Assembly (NCBI GenBank): GCA_030641085.1
Contig: DAOWIC010000215.1
Coordinates: 1 to 22,613, forward strand
DNA length: 22,613 bases
Source: Calditrichota bacterium
GTDB taxonomy: Bacteria; Zixibacteria; MSB-5A5; GN15; FEB-12
Direction of reading: 5' to 3'
In this document: one piece after another, positions 1 through 7,859 of the stretch
Numbering within the stretch: the stretch's first letter is position 1
How the letters are laid out: each line of letters begins with the position of its first letter
Made by a program: the position numbers and the translations under genes
The notes under the pieces: model-generated
Databases searched by the model: none
Told to the model about the DNA's origin: nothing
Seen by the model: only the letters and a program-made list of their open reading frames with translations

Positions 1-431
1 AAATTGCCGCCCCGACGAAAGACGCCGACAATATTTCGCGCGGTCCTTTTGACTACCCGAATGACCGTACCGGTCTGACGGTCGGCTGAGAAACCGCCCA
101 GCCGCACCATGACCGTGTCGCCATCAAACGCGGTCGACAACTGGGTTGGCGGGATCAGGATATCCTCACCGTCCTCGACAATAAGAAACCCGGTGCCTCC
201 ACGCGTGATCGATATCTGCCCGACCTTGACGTTCATCTCCGACGCCAGCCCGAGACGGCCGCGCTTGAGCTTCACGAGGTCGCCCGAGTGCAGCAGTTGC
301 TTGATAAGCTGGCGGAAACGATGATAATCGGGTTGGCTGATTCCCAGCGCCCGGGCCAGTTCCTTTGGCTTCATCGGGTGATCAGATTTTTCGCGGATGA
401 AGTCGAGGATTTCCTGCTGTTCGTGATCCAT
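1..431 (-). CDS. rnr: Ribonuclease R, N-terminal part (cut by left edge)
   Basis: The first 143 codons are visible and the rest lies beyond position 1. RNase R is a processive 3'-5' exoribonuclease that degrades structured RNA. The visible protein opens with a winged-helix-like segment (about residues 5-60, including MKPKELARALGI) and passes into an OB/cold-shock type segment (GQISITRGGTGFLIVEDGED, then IPPTQL and DGDTVMVRL), the order expected for the N-terminus of the RNase II/R family. The winged helix favours RNase R over RNase II. The catalytic RNB domain is outside the window, so activity cannot be judged. The ATG at 429-431 is the first in-frame Met, but its ribosome binding site is weak. 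The gene is separated from the next by a terminator at 511-543. Confidence 0.8.
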   Translation of the reverse strand, partial: MDHEQQEILDFIREKSDHPMKPKELARALGISQPDYHRFRQLIKQLLHSGDLVKLKRGRLGLASEMNVKVGQISITRGGTGFLIVEDGEDILIPPTQLSTAFDGDTVMVRLGGFSADRQTGTVIRVVKRTARNIVGVFRRGGN

Positions 432-510
432 GTCATCAAAATATCACCGGTCATCGACTGCAGTCAAGTCAAATTTGGCAGGATTCAGCCAAAATGGCAG
501 GCGCGACATA

Positions 511-543
511 GAAAAACCCTGCCGATACAGCACCGGCAGGGTC
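511..543 (-). terminator. Rho-independent terminator of the lipoprotein gene
   Basis: A perfect 9-bp stem (516-524 with 534-542, ACCCTGCCG/CGGCAGGGT) encloses a 9-nt loop. On the minus strand it is followed by a run of five T. It sits 23 nt after the stop codon of the lipoprotein gene. Confidence 0.85.
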
Positions 544-565
544 TTCGCACTATTTAGGTGTCGGT

Positions 566-1630
566 TTAGTCCGTCCAGGAGTGGATATCGTCGGGAACGA
601 TAATGGGGCAATCGACACGCCACCTTCCGATCATCGGCATCATTGCCTGATCCACCGACAGAGTGTAATCGCCAAAGGTTCCGCTGAGCGTTCCTTCGAC
701 GCCATCGGCCAGGAAGACAAACTTGCCTCGGAAAATTCCGTGCCCCTCGCCACACATCGGGCAGAGGCGGATATCGTTGTAATACCATTTGCCTTTATAC
801 TCGGCCAACACCTGATCAGTAACATAGCCGGACAGACTGCCGGCGAATTCGCGGGTGTAGTCTTCGTTGGTCCAAAACCGGCCGGACATCAAACCGAACG
901 GTTCGCCTAAACGATCGTACCAGACTCCCTCGATAGTCCCTTCGCCCGATCCGAGGCCGCTCGCAGTCCAGTTGCCGTCGATCAGGCCGCCGGGGCAGGC
1001 ATTCTGCCAGACCAGTCGTGACAGCACCGCCACGCCGGCGGTTTCACCGACCGGGTACCATGCAGCGTATTTGATGAGTTGATGGAAGTCGAGCGAGATC
1101 TCGATTTGCTCGGTTTTGAATGTCAACATCGGTGCGGCAAAATACTCGATACCGCGCTGCATGAAGACCATGAAGCTGATACCATCGAAATCAGCCGACG
1201 TCTGCGAGACCCAGGCGGACATCGACGGCACGTTGGTCGGCACGAGCCAGTCCTGTCCCGGTTCGAAGTCAATGGTGAAGCGCGGGTGTACTACTGCCAC
1301 CCCGTTGACCGAGAGCGTCCCGGACCAGTCCATCGGTTCCAGTTCGGGAATACCGAGATTGAAGAAATCCCCCCAGAGGAAGGTGACCGAATAGATATCG
1401 CAATTGTCGACGATGTCATACGGGAAGGGGGTAATATATTCCAGATCGAACTCTGGCAGCGGTTCGTCTTCAGGGGGAGCGTTTTCGGTGAGGAGTTTGT
1501 TCACCTCGGCAGGCATCGCCTCTTCGGTGGTCGGAGTATTCACCAAAGGTTCCGGCGATGTACCTTGATTTCCGCAACTGGTCATGGCCCAAAGCAAGCA
1601 GGCCAGCAACACGAAAACTAGTCGTCTCAT
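566..1630 (-). CDS. Putative lipoprotein with glycine-rich beta repeats, function unknown
   Basis: 354 residues. The N-terminus has a hydrophobic signal ending in MTSCG, a lipobox-like site with the lipidated Cys at about residue 19, so the mature protein is probably membrane-anchored in the envelope. A low-complexity acidic/proline linker follows (about 25-65). The C-terminal half (about 220-340) repeats short units of the form G-x-hydrophobic-x-G-x-W/F (for example GTIEGVW, GLMSGRF, GSLSGYV, GIFRGKF, GTLSGTF), suggesting a repetitive beta structure. One CPMC motif (CxxC) lies between units near residue 290 and could bind metal or form a disulfide. I do not recognise the family. The ATG has a strong AGGAGG five bases upstream, its own promoter (1746-1774) and its own terminator, so it looks monocistronic. 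Confidence 0.75.
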   Translation of the reverse strand: MRRLVFVLLACLLWAMTSCGNQGTSPEPLVNTPTTEEAMPAEVNKLLTENAPPEDEPLPEFDLEYITPFPYDIVDNCDIYSVTFLWGDFFNLGIPELEPMDWSGTLSVNGVAVVHPRFTIDFEPGQDWLVPTNVPSMSAWVSQTSADFDGISFMVFMQRGIEYFAAPMLTFKTEQIEISLDFHQLIKYAAWYPVGETAGVAVLSRLVWQNACPGGLIDGNWTASGLGSGEGTIEGVWYDRLGEPFGLMSGRFWTNEDYTREFAGSLSGYVTDQVLAEYKGKWYYNDIRLCPMCGEGHGIFRGKFVFLADGVEGTLSGTFGDYTLSVDQAMMPMIGRWRVDCPIIVPDDIHSWTD

Positions 1631-1745
1631 TATGACCTCCTGATATGGATAACAGTTCTGTTGATCCGTTTTGGTCCGGCTTTACGCTATTCTTGAGGAA
1701 ACAAACATGATGCTCGCAAATAAAGCATCGGCGTTCAGTCACTAA

Positions 1746-1774
1746 AATTTACCACACACTCCTCAATCATACAA
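1746..1774 (-). promoter_or_regulatory. Sigma70-like promoter for the lipoprotein gene
   Basis: Minus-strand TTGTAT (1769-1774) and TAAATT (1746-1751) are separated by 17 bp. This predicts a leader of about 110 nt, which contains an imperfect hairpin (GATGC 1709-1713 with GCATC 1725-1729). Confidence 0.45.
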
Positions 1775-1805
1775 GTCATTTTTCTGTCACCAAAAAGGGG
1801 TGCAC

Positions 1806-1832
1806 AAAACAAAAGCCCGCCGAAGCGGGCTT
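1806..1832 (-). terminator. Terminator of the sigma/anti-sigma/Spy operon
   Basis: An 8-bp stem AAGCCCGC/GCGGGCTT (1813-1820 with 1825-1832) with a CGAA tetraloop, followed on the minus strand by TTTTGTTTTG. It lies about 33 nt after the stop of the last gene of the operon. Confidence 0.85.
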
Positions 1833-1864
1833 CATGTTAGGTAGAGGCAAAAACAGCCGGCTGA

Positions 1865-2398
1865 TCAACCTTTCCGTCGACCCGCCTGCCCACGCCGGAA
1901 TTCCCGACGCATATCCTTGAACTGATCAATCTGTTCGGCGGTCAGCACCGATTTCGCCTGCTGGAAATGCCGATAGCGCATCTTCTGCATCTCCGCCTTA
2001 AGATCGGAGACTTCATCGATCGCGGCCATCACGGTGCTCTCGGCAACCCCGTCGTCCCGCATAAAGGCGCGCAGGTTGATCTGAGCTTTTTCGAGTTTCG
2101 CCTTCTGGTCGACAGCGGCCAGCTTGAAATCGACCGCCATCTTTTCCAGCTTTTCACGCTGTTGATCGGTCAGATTGATTTCATCGCCATGCGCCAGGAT
2201 CCGCTGAATACCCGGCATCATCTGGTCCTGTCCAAAACCCTTGTCGTGCCCGCGAAATCCCCTGTGTCCCTCCATGCGGGGACCATCACCGGGACGGTCA
2301 GCGAAGCCTCGCTGGCCCTGTCGGCCCGGATTCTGTGCCACCACGACGGACGAAACCGCCAGTGCCAGCAACAATGTCAGTACGATTGTCTTTTTCAT
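1865..2398 (-). CDS. Spy/CpxP-like periplasmic LTxxQ protein
   Basis: 177 residues. A signal peptide (residues 1-21, cleaved near VVA-QN) predicts export to the periplasm. Two copies of the LTxxQ motif that defines the Spy/CpxP family (LTDQQ at 76-80, LTAEQ at 152-156) flank a charged, helix-rich central region. Family members act as ATP-independent periplasmic chaperones or as sensors that feed envelope-stress signalling. The mature N-terminus is rich in Gly, Arg and His (H45, H51), and the C-terminus is very basic. It is the last gene of the operon behind a sigma factor and anti-sigma factor, 48 nt downstream of a second Spy-like gene. AAGGA lies seven bases before the ATG. Function as stress effector or sensor is inferred from family and context. 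Confidence 0.8.
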   Translation of the reverse strand: MKKTIVLTLLLALAVSSVVVAQNPGRQGQRGFADRPGDGPRMEGHRGFRGHDKGFGQDQMMPGIQRILAHGDEINLTDQQREKLEKMAVDFKLAAVDQKAKLEKAQINLRAFMRDDGVAESTVMAAIDEVSDLKAEMQKMRYRHFQQAKSVLTAEQIDQFKDMRREFRRGQAGRRKG

Positions 2399-2446
2399 TA
2401 CTGATTCCTTTCTCTCGCTATTATCGTTAGTTATCCCAGGTCATTC

Positions 2447-3016
2447 TTATTTGCCGGGCGTTTCGTCTGCGGAGTCTTCCACCGGCGGTCTTGGCTGTCC
2501 TTTGCGCCATCCTCGAAACTCTGCTACCTTACCCAGCATTTCAATCTCGAACCGCGCTTCAAAGACATAGAGCCGGCCCAGTTGCTCGACCGTGAGGATC
2601 GGCCGCACCTGTTCGATAAAGGTCAGACGGTTCTGTTCTCTCTGGCGATCGAGATCGTTTATTCGGGTAATTAGTTGTTCGATATTGTCCGCATCCTGAG
2701 GTTGCTTTTTGAGAACACGTCTCAGCTCGTTTATCACTCCCGACTTGGTGCCCTGAATCTTACGCTGGTCGCGATGATGACTCTGGTAGAGCACGATGAA
2801 CTCGTCCTCAATCTCGTCATCAATATCCAGAAGCTCCAGCACCTTCATCAGGCGCAGCCGCTGAAAGCGCTTGCGCTCCATGCCCTGTCCACGCCCGCCG
2901 TCGGGAGGCGGTGGCTGCAGGCGCATCTGCCCCGGTACGATTTCGGCCTGCAGGGGAAGGATACCACTTACCGCCAGGGCGAATATTGTCAATGCTATCG
3001 TGAATAGTGCTCGCAT
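2447..3016 (-). CDS. Exported helical protein, distant Spy/CnrX-like
   Basis: 189 residues. The signal peptide is about residues 1-24 (cleavage near LQA-E), followed by a proline/glycine linker and an almost wholly helical charged domain (about 48-170). One LTVEQ motif at 141-145 and the following heptad-like pattern resemble the LTxxQ family, though more distantly than the next gene. A paired His (H80, H81) and several Met/His near the mature N-terminus could bind metal, but this is speculative. The ATG overlaps the anti-sigma stop codon as TGATG (3014-3018), so translation is probably coupled. That coupling suggests the product works with the anti-sigma factor, as the periplasmic sensor CnrX does with the CnrY/CnrH pair in Cupriavidus. 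Direct homology to CnrX is not shown here. Confidence 0.65.
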   Translation of the reverse strand: MRALFTIALTIFALAVSGILPLQAEIVPGQMRLQPPPPDGGRGQGMERKRFQRLRLMKVLELLDIDDEIEDEFIVLYQSHHRDQRKIQGTKSGVINELRRVLKKQPQDADNIEQLITRINDLDRQREQNRLTFIEQVRPILTVEQLGRLYVFEARFEIEMLGKVAEFRGWRKGQPRPPVEDSADETPGK

Positions 3017-3573
3017 CAGAGTATTTCCCCCACATCGATATTATTCGCCAGGTATTCGAACTCCTCTTCAGTCAGATCATCAATAAGCTGCTCGCTTGCC
3101 TGCCAGTACCGTTCGATCGTGAAATCTTCGAGCAGTCCCTGCAGGTCGGTCTCTTCCAGGTATGCCTGGTCACCATTGTCGAGAAGGACCAGCGCACTGT
3201 CGCCGGTGGTGACCTCTGTCTGAAGAGCGCTGCGATGAAAAAGATCGGACATCGAAAGCGTCAGCGACAGGCCAACAATGATAACCAGCGCCGCCACGGC
3301 CGGGACGTAATTGCGCCAGAGAGGAACCGTTCGGGTAACCTTATCCATCTCAAAGGCGTCAATCGCATCATCGACCGCCGCCACCGATTTATCCAGATCA
3401 TCATCATTCAAATAAAAGTCGCTGTCCTGCGCGACACCTTCAGCCAGCGCCTGCTGTTCGGCAAAGAGAGCCGCGCAGTCGGGGCAAGTGTCGAGGTGCT
3501 CGCGGATCCAGTCCGGCAGTTCGCTCTGACCGAAATAGAGCGCAAGTTCAGCCTGTACTTTTTCGCAAATCAC
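3016..3573 (-). CDS. Transmembrane zinc-finger (ZAS) anti-sigma factor
   Basis: About 185 residues. The cytoplasmic N-terminus carries the anti-sigma zinc-finger pattern: an early Cys (ICEKV) and then H-x3-C-x2-C (HLDTCPDC, about residues 26-33). A single membrane helix follows (VPAVAALVIIVGLSLTLSM, about 90-108), then an acidic periplasmic tail of about 75 residues. Such proteins hold an ECF sigma factor inactive at the membrane until an envelope signal releases it. I prefer the GTG at 3571-3573: it overlaps the sigma stop codon as GTGA and has AAAGGG eight bases upstream. The in-frame GTG at 3580-3582 is almost on top of that ribosome site. The stop overlaps the next gene (TGATG), so all three are translationally coupled. 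Confidence 0.85.
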   Translation of the reverse strand: MICEKVQAELALYFGQSELPDWIREHLDTCPDCAALFAEQQALAEGVAQDSDFYLNDDDLDKSVAAVDDAIDAFEMDKVTRTVPLWRNYVPAVAALVIIVGLSLTLSMSDLFHRSALQTEVTTGDSALVLLDNGDQAYLEETDLQGLLEDFTIERYWQASEQLIDDLTEEEFEYLANNIDVGEIL

Positions 3574-4121
3574 TCGCGCCACCCTTTCTCAATCGCCAGA
3601 CGACGCAGTTTGGCGACCGCCTCCCGATAATGGGTCTTTACGGTTCCTACCGCCTTGCCGGTTGCGCCTGCTATTTCGTCGAAAGTAAGACTCTTGTAGA
3701 AGCGCAGTTCAAAAACCGCCCGCTGGCCCGGCGGCAGTTGCTCCATAAAATCAAGCATGCCCTGTCTCAGTTCGGCCCGGCGGTGTTCGCTTTCCGGCGT
3801 GCTCGCGGCGACCGGCTCTACCGTGTCGACATCAACCGTCTCTTTTCGCTGCCTGAGGAAATTCAACGCCTTGTTGGTGGCGATACGATAAAGCCAGGTT
3901 TCGAACTTCGCCTCGGAGCGAAAATTATGCATGTTGGTCCAGGCCGCGATGAACGTCTCCTGGGCGAGATCGCGAGCGCTTTCCCGTTCGCCGGTCATCC
4001 GGTATGTCAGTGCCGTTACCCTGTTCATCATCAACCTTACAATCCCGGTGAAGGCCTCGCGATCGCCCTCGGCGGCCGCTTTGACCAGTTCATCTATTAT
4101 CCTCAGTTCTGACTTTGCCAT
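3570..4121 (-). CDS. ECF-type RNA polymerase sigma factor
   Basis: 183 residues, the usual ECF length. Region 2 (about 22-92) includes the -10 recognition/core-binding helix RDLAQETFIAAW and FETWLYRIATNKALNFLR. Region 4 (about 130-176) includes LPPGQRAVFELRF and the helix-turn-helix FDEIAGATGKAVGTVKTH, which would contact the -35 element. There is no region 3 or 1.1. It heads an operon with its likely anti-sigma partner (GTGA overlap) and two exported Spy-like proteins, so it probably responds to envelope stress or a periplasmic ligand. The ribosome site before the ATG is poor. I could not identify a convincing autoregulatory ECF promoter between 4122 and 4185. Confidence 0.92.
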   Translation of the reverse strand: MAKSELRIIDELVKAAAEGDREAFTGIVRLMMNRVTALTYRMTGERESARDLAQETFIAAWTNMHNFRSEAKFETWLYRIATNKALNFLRQRKETVDVDTVEPVAASTPESEHRRAELRQGMLDFMEQLPPGQRAVFELRFYKSLTFDEIAGATGKAVGTVKTHYREAVAKLRRLAIEKGWRE

Positions 4122-4187
4122 ATCATAGTTTCTGTGGTTAAGACACTACCAGTTCAAAATGGATTAATGCGCGGCTGAAAAAAGCAA

Positions 4188-4213
4188 AAAAAAACCGGAA
4201 TCAGATTCCGGTT
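4188..4213 (-). terminator. Terminator of mreB
   Basis: A near-perfect palindrome (AACCGGAA 4193-4200 with TTCCGGTT 4206-4213, 5-nt loop) is followed on the minus strand by nine T. It lies 27 nt beyond the mreB stop and separates mreB from the sigma-factor operon. Confidence 0.88.
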
Positions 4214-4240
4214 GATACAATTCTCTGGTCGGATCAGGCT

Positions 4241-5269
4241 CTAATCGCGGCGGCTCTTCTCCAGCACCTTGGAATAGGCGGTGATCTCCGACAACACTTG
4301 ACCGGCCCCACGAACGACACAGGTGAGCGGGTCTTCGGCCACAATCACCGGCAGATTGGTCTCCTCGCGGAACCGCTTGTCCAGCCCCCTCAGAAGGGCG
4401 CCACCACCGGTTAAAATAATGCCGCGCTCGAGGATATCCGACGCCAGTTCGGGCGGTGTACGTTCCAGCGTCTGACGGACCGCCTCCACAATAATATCAA
4501 TCGTTTCCGACAGCGCCTCACGCACCTGGACCGAGGAGAGCTTGAGATTTTTCGGCACTCCCGCCACCAGGTCACGCCCCTTGACCTCCATCGAAAGTTC
4601 TTTGCCCAGAGAGTAGGCGGAACCGATTCTGTGCTTGATCTCTTCCGCGGTCAACAGACCTATCAGCAAGTTATAATTCTTCTTCAGATACATAATGATC
4701 GCATCGTTCAGCTCATCACCGGCCACTCGCACCGACGTATCATTAACTATGCCGTTGAGAGCAATGACGGCGATTTCCGAGGTGCCGCCGCCAATATCGA
4801 TAATCATGCTGCCCGAGGGCTGGTCTACCGGCAAACCGACCCCGATAGCAGCCGCCATCGGCTCCTGAATCAGGTAGACCTCGCGCGCCCCGGCGTTTTC
4901 GGCCGAGTCACGACCCGCGCGCTTCTCAACCTCGGTGATGCCGGACGGCACCGAGATGACAACCCGCGGTTTCATGAGATATTTGTGGCGAACAACGCGG
5001 CGGATGAAGTCGGCGATAAGCCGCTCCGAGATATCGAAATCGGCAATCACGCCGTCTTTTAGCGGCCGGATAGCATCGATACCGCCCGGTGTGCGACCGG
5101 TCATCTCCTTTGCCGCCGAACCGATGGCGAGTACCTTGCCAGTCGATTTTTCAACGGCCACGACCGATGGCTCGTTGAGGACAATGCCCTGGCTCCGAAG
5201 AAAGACCAGAGTATTGGCAGTGCCGAGATCGATTGCTATATCGTTGGAAAGAGCGTCGAGGACACCCAA
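4241..5269 (-). CDS. mreB: Rod-shape-determining protein MreB (bacterial actin)
   Basis: 342 residues, typical for MreB. The actin-fold ATP-binding signatures are present: phosphate-1 loop near the N-terminus (AIDLGTANTLVF), phosphate-2 motif (MIIDIGGGTSEIAVI, near residue 155) and adenosine motif (IILTGGGALLRGLD, near residue 285). MreB polymerises at the inner membrane and directs lateral wall synthesis with MreC, MreD, RodA and PBP2. The start is a TTG at 5267-5269 with AGGGA six bases upstream; the only nearby ATG is followed at once by TAA. It has its own terminator, a probable promoter (5323-5351), and no mreC or mreD beside it, so it is a stand-alone copy here. Confidence 0.95.
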   Translation of the reverse strand: MGVLDALSNDIAIDLGTANTLVFLRSQGIVLNEPSVVAVEKSTGKVLAIGSAAKEMTGRTPGGIDAIRPLKDGVIADFDISERLIADFIRRVVRHKYLMKPRVVISVPSGITEVEKRAGRDSAENAGAREVYLIQEPMAAAIGVGLPVDQPSGSMIIDIGGGTSEIAVIALNGIVNDTSVRVAGDELNDAIIMYLKKNYNLLIGLLTAEEIKHRIGSAYSLGKELSMEVKGRDLVAGVPKNLKLSSVQVREALSETIDIIVEAVRQTLERTPPELASDILERGIILTGGGALLRGLDKRFREETNLPVIVAEDPLTCVVRGAGQVLSEITAYSKVLEKSRRD

Positions 5270-5322
5270 GTTACATCCCTTAACTGTTTACCGTTTCAAC
5301 ATTCCCTGTGGTCGATATACTT

Positions 5323-5351
5323 ATTATCGAAATCGACGGCTTTAAGTTTAA
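5323..5351 (-). promoter_or_regulatory. Probable mreB promoter
   Basis: Minus-strand TTAAAC (5346-5351), 17 bp, GATAAT (5323-5328). An inverted repeat GTCGAT/ATCGAC (5311-5316 with 5332-5337) brackets the -10. The 9-mer TTTCAACAT occurs directly repeated at 5294-5302 and 5355-5363. No protein-coding gene is supported between 5270 and 5517. Confidence 0.4.
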
Positions 5352-5468
5352 CCCTTTCAACATGGAAGGGCAAATAAAAACTGATTTCGGTCATATTTAT
5401 TTTGAAGCGCGGGTTCGAAAGGATCGGTCGGATGTCGGCTTTTGCCTCGAAACGCCGCTGATATGGAA

Positions 5469-5494
5469 AGGGCCGGAATGTTGATTCCGGCCCT
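5469..5494 (-). terminator. Likely terminator of maeB
   Basis: A perfect 11-bp stem (AGGGCCGGAAT 5469-5479 with ATTCCGGCCCT 5484-5494) and 4-nt loop, 24 nt after the maeB stop. The T-tract is short (TTTCC), so it may be an inefficient terminator or an mRNA-stabilising hairpin. Confidence 0.65.
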
Positions 5495-5517
5495 GCCACC
5501 TGGTGATATTAACCAGT

Positions 5518-7761
5518 TTACTTCTGAGCGTCGACAACGGCGATAGCCGCCATGTCGACGATTTCGTTCACGCCCAGCGTCGGGTGCAGTACGTGGACCG
5601 GCTTCGACAGACCCATCAGGATCGGTCCCACCGCCTCAAGTCCGCCCATCCGCTGCGCCAGCTTATAAGCTATGTTACCGGCGTTGAGGTCCGGGAAGAT
5701 GAAGACGTTCGCGGCGTCCTTCATCGTGGAGAACGGATACCGTTTCTGGCGATACTCGGGTAACATCGCCGTATCGGCCTGCATCTCGCCCTCGACCACC
5801 AGCTCCGGTGCGCGTTCTCTGACCAGTTTTGTCGCTTTGGCGACCTTGATCGATTCGGGCGAGCGGGCGGAGCCAAAGTTGGAGAACGACAACATGGCGA
5901 TTCGCGGCTCGATATTGAACTGGCGGGCAATTTTGGCGGCACCGATTGCGATTTCGGCCAGTTCCTCGGCGGTCGGGTTGATGTTTACCGTCGTATCGGC
6001 AAACATGTACACCTTGTCTTTCTGGATCATAGCAAACATGCCCGACACCTGGGTAACACCCTCGGCCAGATCGATGATCTGCAGCGCCGGTCGCATGGTT
6101 GTCGGATAATCGGTTGTCACACCGGAAAGCACCGCGTCGCAGTCGCCCATCTCCAGCATCATGATGCCGAAGTGGGTCCGGTCGCGCATTATCCAGTTCG
6201 CCTTGTCGAGAGTTATGCCCTTGCGGCAACGTTTCTCATAGAAGCGGCGGGCATATGCCTGGCGCTTTTCGGATGCGATCGGATCCAGAATCTGAATACC
6301 GTCCAGATCGATCTCATGCTCATCGGCAACCTTCTTGACATCCTCGGCAATACCCAGGACGACCGGCTGACCGATACCCTCCTGCAGGACAGTGTGCGCT
6401 GCGCGCAGGATGCGCGACGAGTTGCCTTCGGGAAAGACAATTTTTTTCGGGTTGGACTTGGCCTTGTCGGTCACAGCCCGCATTATCCTGCGACCCTCGC
6501 CGATGCGAGCAGCCAACTCGACCTTGTACTCCTCGATGTCGACCGGATTCTGGGCCACGCCGGTATCCATCGCGCCCTGGGCCACCGCCGCCGCTTCCCA
6601 GACAAGAATCCGGTGATCGAACGGTTTCGGGATAAGATACTTGCGACCGAACTTGAAGTGATCGACACCATAAGCCTGTGCGACCTCATCCGGTACGTCC
6701 TGCTTGGCCAGATTGGCCAGAGCCTTAACCGCAGCGATCTTCATCTCCTCGTTAATCGCCGTAGCGTGCACGTCGAGAGCGCCTCGGAAGATATACGGGA
6801 AACCGAGGACGTTATTCACCTGGTTGGGATAATCGGAGCGCCCGGTCGCAATGATGACGTCCGGCCTGGCGTCAACCGCGTCGGGATAAGTGATTTCCGG
6901 ATCCGGGTTGGCCATGGCGAAGAGGATCGGATCCTTGGCCATCGTCTTAACCATCTTCTTCGACACCAGATCCTTGGCCGACACGCCGACAAAAACGTCG
7001 GCATCAACAAGAGCGTCGGCAAGGGTACGGCAGTCGGTCTTGCGCACGAATTGCTGTTTGTACTTGTTGAATTTGTCGCCGCGACCTTCATACATAATGC
7101 CCTTGGAGTCTGCCATCAACAGATTCTCCGGCTTCACGCCAAGCGAAACATAAAGCTTGGCACACGCAATCCCGGCTGCCCCCGCACCGGAATAGACTAC
7201 TCTGACCTTGCTGATGTCTTTCTCCACCACTTCCAGCGCGTTTAACACAGCCGCCGCGGAGATAATCGCCGTACCGTGCTGGTCATCATGGAAGACCGGG
7301 ATGTTCATCGTCTTCTTGAGGGTCTCTTCGATGTAGAAGCACTCGGGACCTTTGATATCCTCAAGGTTGATACCCCCAAAAGTCGGTTCCAGCAACTGGC
7401 AGGCCTTGATAATGTCGTCCGGGTTCTGCGTGTCCAGTTCGATATCAAACACGTCGATATCCGCGAACCGCTTGAAGAGGACACCCTTTCCTTCCATCAC
7501 CGGCTTACCGGCCGCGGCGCCGATATTACCCAGACCCAGAACCGCGGATCCGTTTGTGACAACCGCCACCAGGTTACCTTTGGCGGTGTACTTGTAAACA
7601 TCGACCGGGTTCTTTTCTATTTCAAGACATGGTATCGCAACACCCGGTGTATACGCCAGAGAGAGATCAAGCTGCGTACGGCAGGGTTTAGTAGGTTGAA
7701 CTTCAACTTTACCGCACTTGCCCACCGAGTGATAATCGAGGGCTTGTTGTTTGGTAATCAT
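5518..7761 (-). CDS. maeB: NADP-type malic enzyme fused to phosphotransacetylase-like domain (MaeB)
   Basis: 747 residues, matching the large bacterial MaeB class. The malic enzyme half oxidatively decarboxylates malate to pyruvate with reduction of NAD(P): catalytic Tyr37 in LAYTPGVA, Lys92 in EGKGVLFKRF, metal ligands Glu134-Asp135 and Asp160 (HDDQHGTA), and a Rossmann loop GAGAAG at 192-197. From about residue 430 a phosphotransacetylase-type domain follows (PKKIVFPEGNSSRILRA to the end); in MaeB proteins it is usually regulatory, sensing acetyl-CoA, rather than catalytic. AGGAG precedes the ATG by nine bases. The gene is monocistronic between its own promoter and hairpin. MaeB versus the shorter NAD-type enzyme is clear from length and fusion; exact cofactor preference is not. 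Confidence 0.95.
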   Translation of the reverse strand: MITKQQALDYHSVGKCGKVEVQPTKPCRTQLDLSLAYTPGVAIPCLEIEKNPVDVYKYTAKGNLVAVVTNGSAVLGLGNIGAAAGKPVMEGKGVLFKRFADIDVFDIELDTQNPDDIIKACQLLEPTFGGINLEDIKGPECFYIEETLKKTMNIPVFHDDQHGTAIISAAAVLNALEVVEKDISKVRVVYSGAGAAGIACAKLYVSLGVKPENLLMADSKGIMYEGRGDKFNKYKQQFVRKTDCRTLADALVDADVFVGVSAKDLVSKKMVKTMAKDPILFAMANPDPEITYPDAVDARPDVIIATGRSDYPNQVNNVLGFPYIFRGALDVHATAINEEMKIAAVKALANLAKQDVPDEVAQAYGVDHFKFGRKYLIPKPFDHRILVWEAAAVAQGAMDTGVAQNPVDIEEYKVELAARIGEGRRIMRAVTDKAKSNPKKIVFPEGNSSRILRAAHTVLQEGIGQPVVLGIAEDVKKVADEHEIDLDGIQILDPIASEKRQAYARRFYEKRCRKGITLDKANWIMRDRTHFGIMMLEMGDCDAVLSGVTTDYPTTMRPALQIIDLAEGVTQVSGMFAMIQKDKVYMFADTTVNINPTAEELAEIAIGAAKIARQFNIEPRIAMLSFSNFGSARSPESIKVAKATKLVRERAPELVVEGEMQADTAMLPEYRQKRYPFSTMKDAANVFIFPDLNAGNIAYKLAQRMGGLEAVGPILMGLSKPVHVLHPTLGVNEIVDMAAIAVVDAQK

Positions 7762-7783
7762 AACAATTAGCTCCTAAATTAAA

Positions 7784-7806
7784 CAGACCCGGCTGAGGCA
7801 GGTCTG
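7784..7806 (-). promoter_or_regulatory. Hairpin in the maeB leader
   Basis: CAGACC (7784-7789) pairs with GGTCTG (7801-7806) in the maeB 5' leader, followed on the transcript by a U-rich stretch (TTTAATTT) just before the ribosome site. It could act as an attenuator or stability element; nothing proves it. Confidence 0.3.
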
Positions 7807-7859
7807 TCAAAACAATCTGAACTGCATTAGTCAGAGTTGGTTAATTTTTTCACAAGCGA

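Noticed and set aside
440..467. TTGACT-N16-GATATT promoter before rnr on the minus strand
   Set aside because: Its predicted transcription start falls at or within a base or two of the rnr start codon, so it would make a leaderless message. No support for that.
5410..5425. GGTTCGA resembling a tRNA T-loop
   Set aside because: No T-stem pairing and no acceptor, D or anticodon arms around it.
5296..5499. 67-codon minus-strand frame between maeB and mreB
   Set aside because: It runs through the maeB terminator hairpin and the mreB promoter, has no ribosome site and no recognisable features.
6172..7245. 357-codon plus-strand frame opposite maeB
   Set aside because: Antisense shadow of a highly conserved gene in GC-rich sequence; the maeB reading has all catalytic residues.
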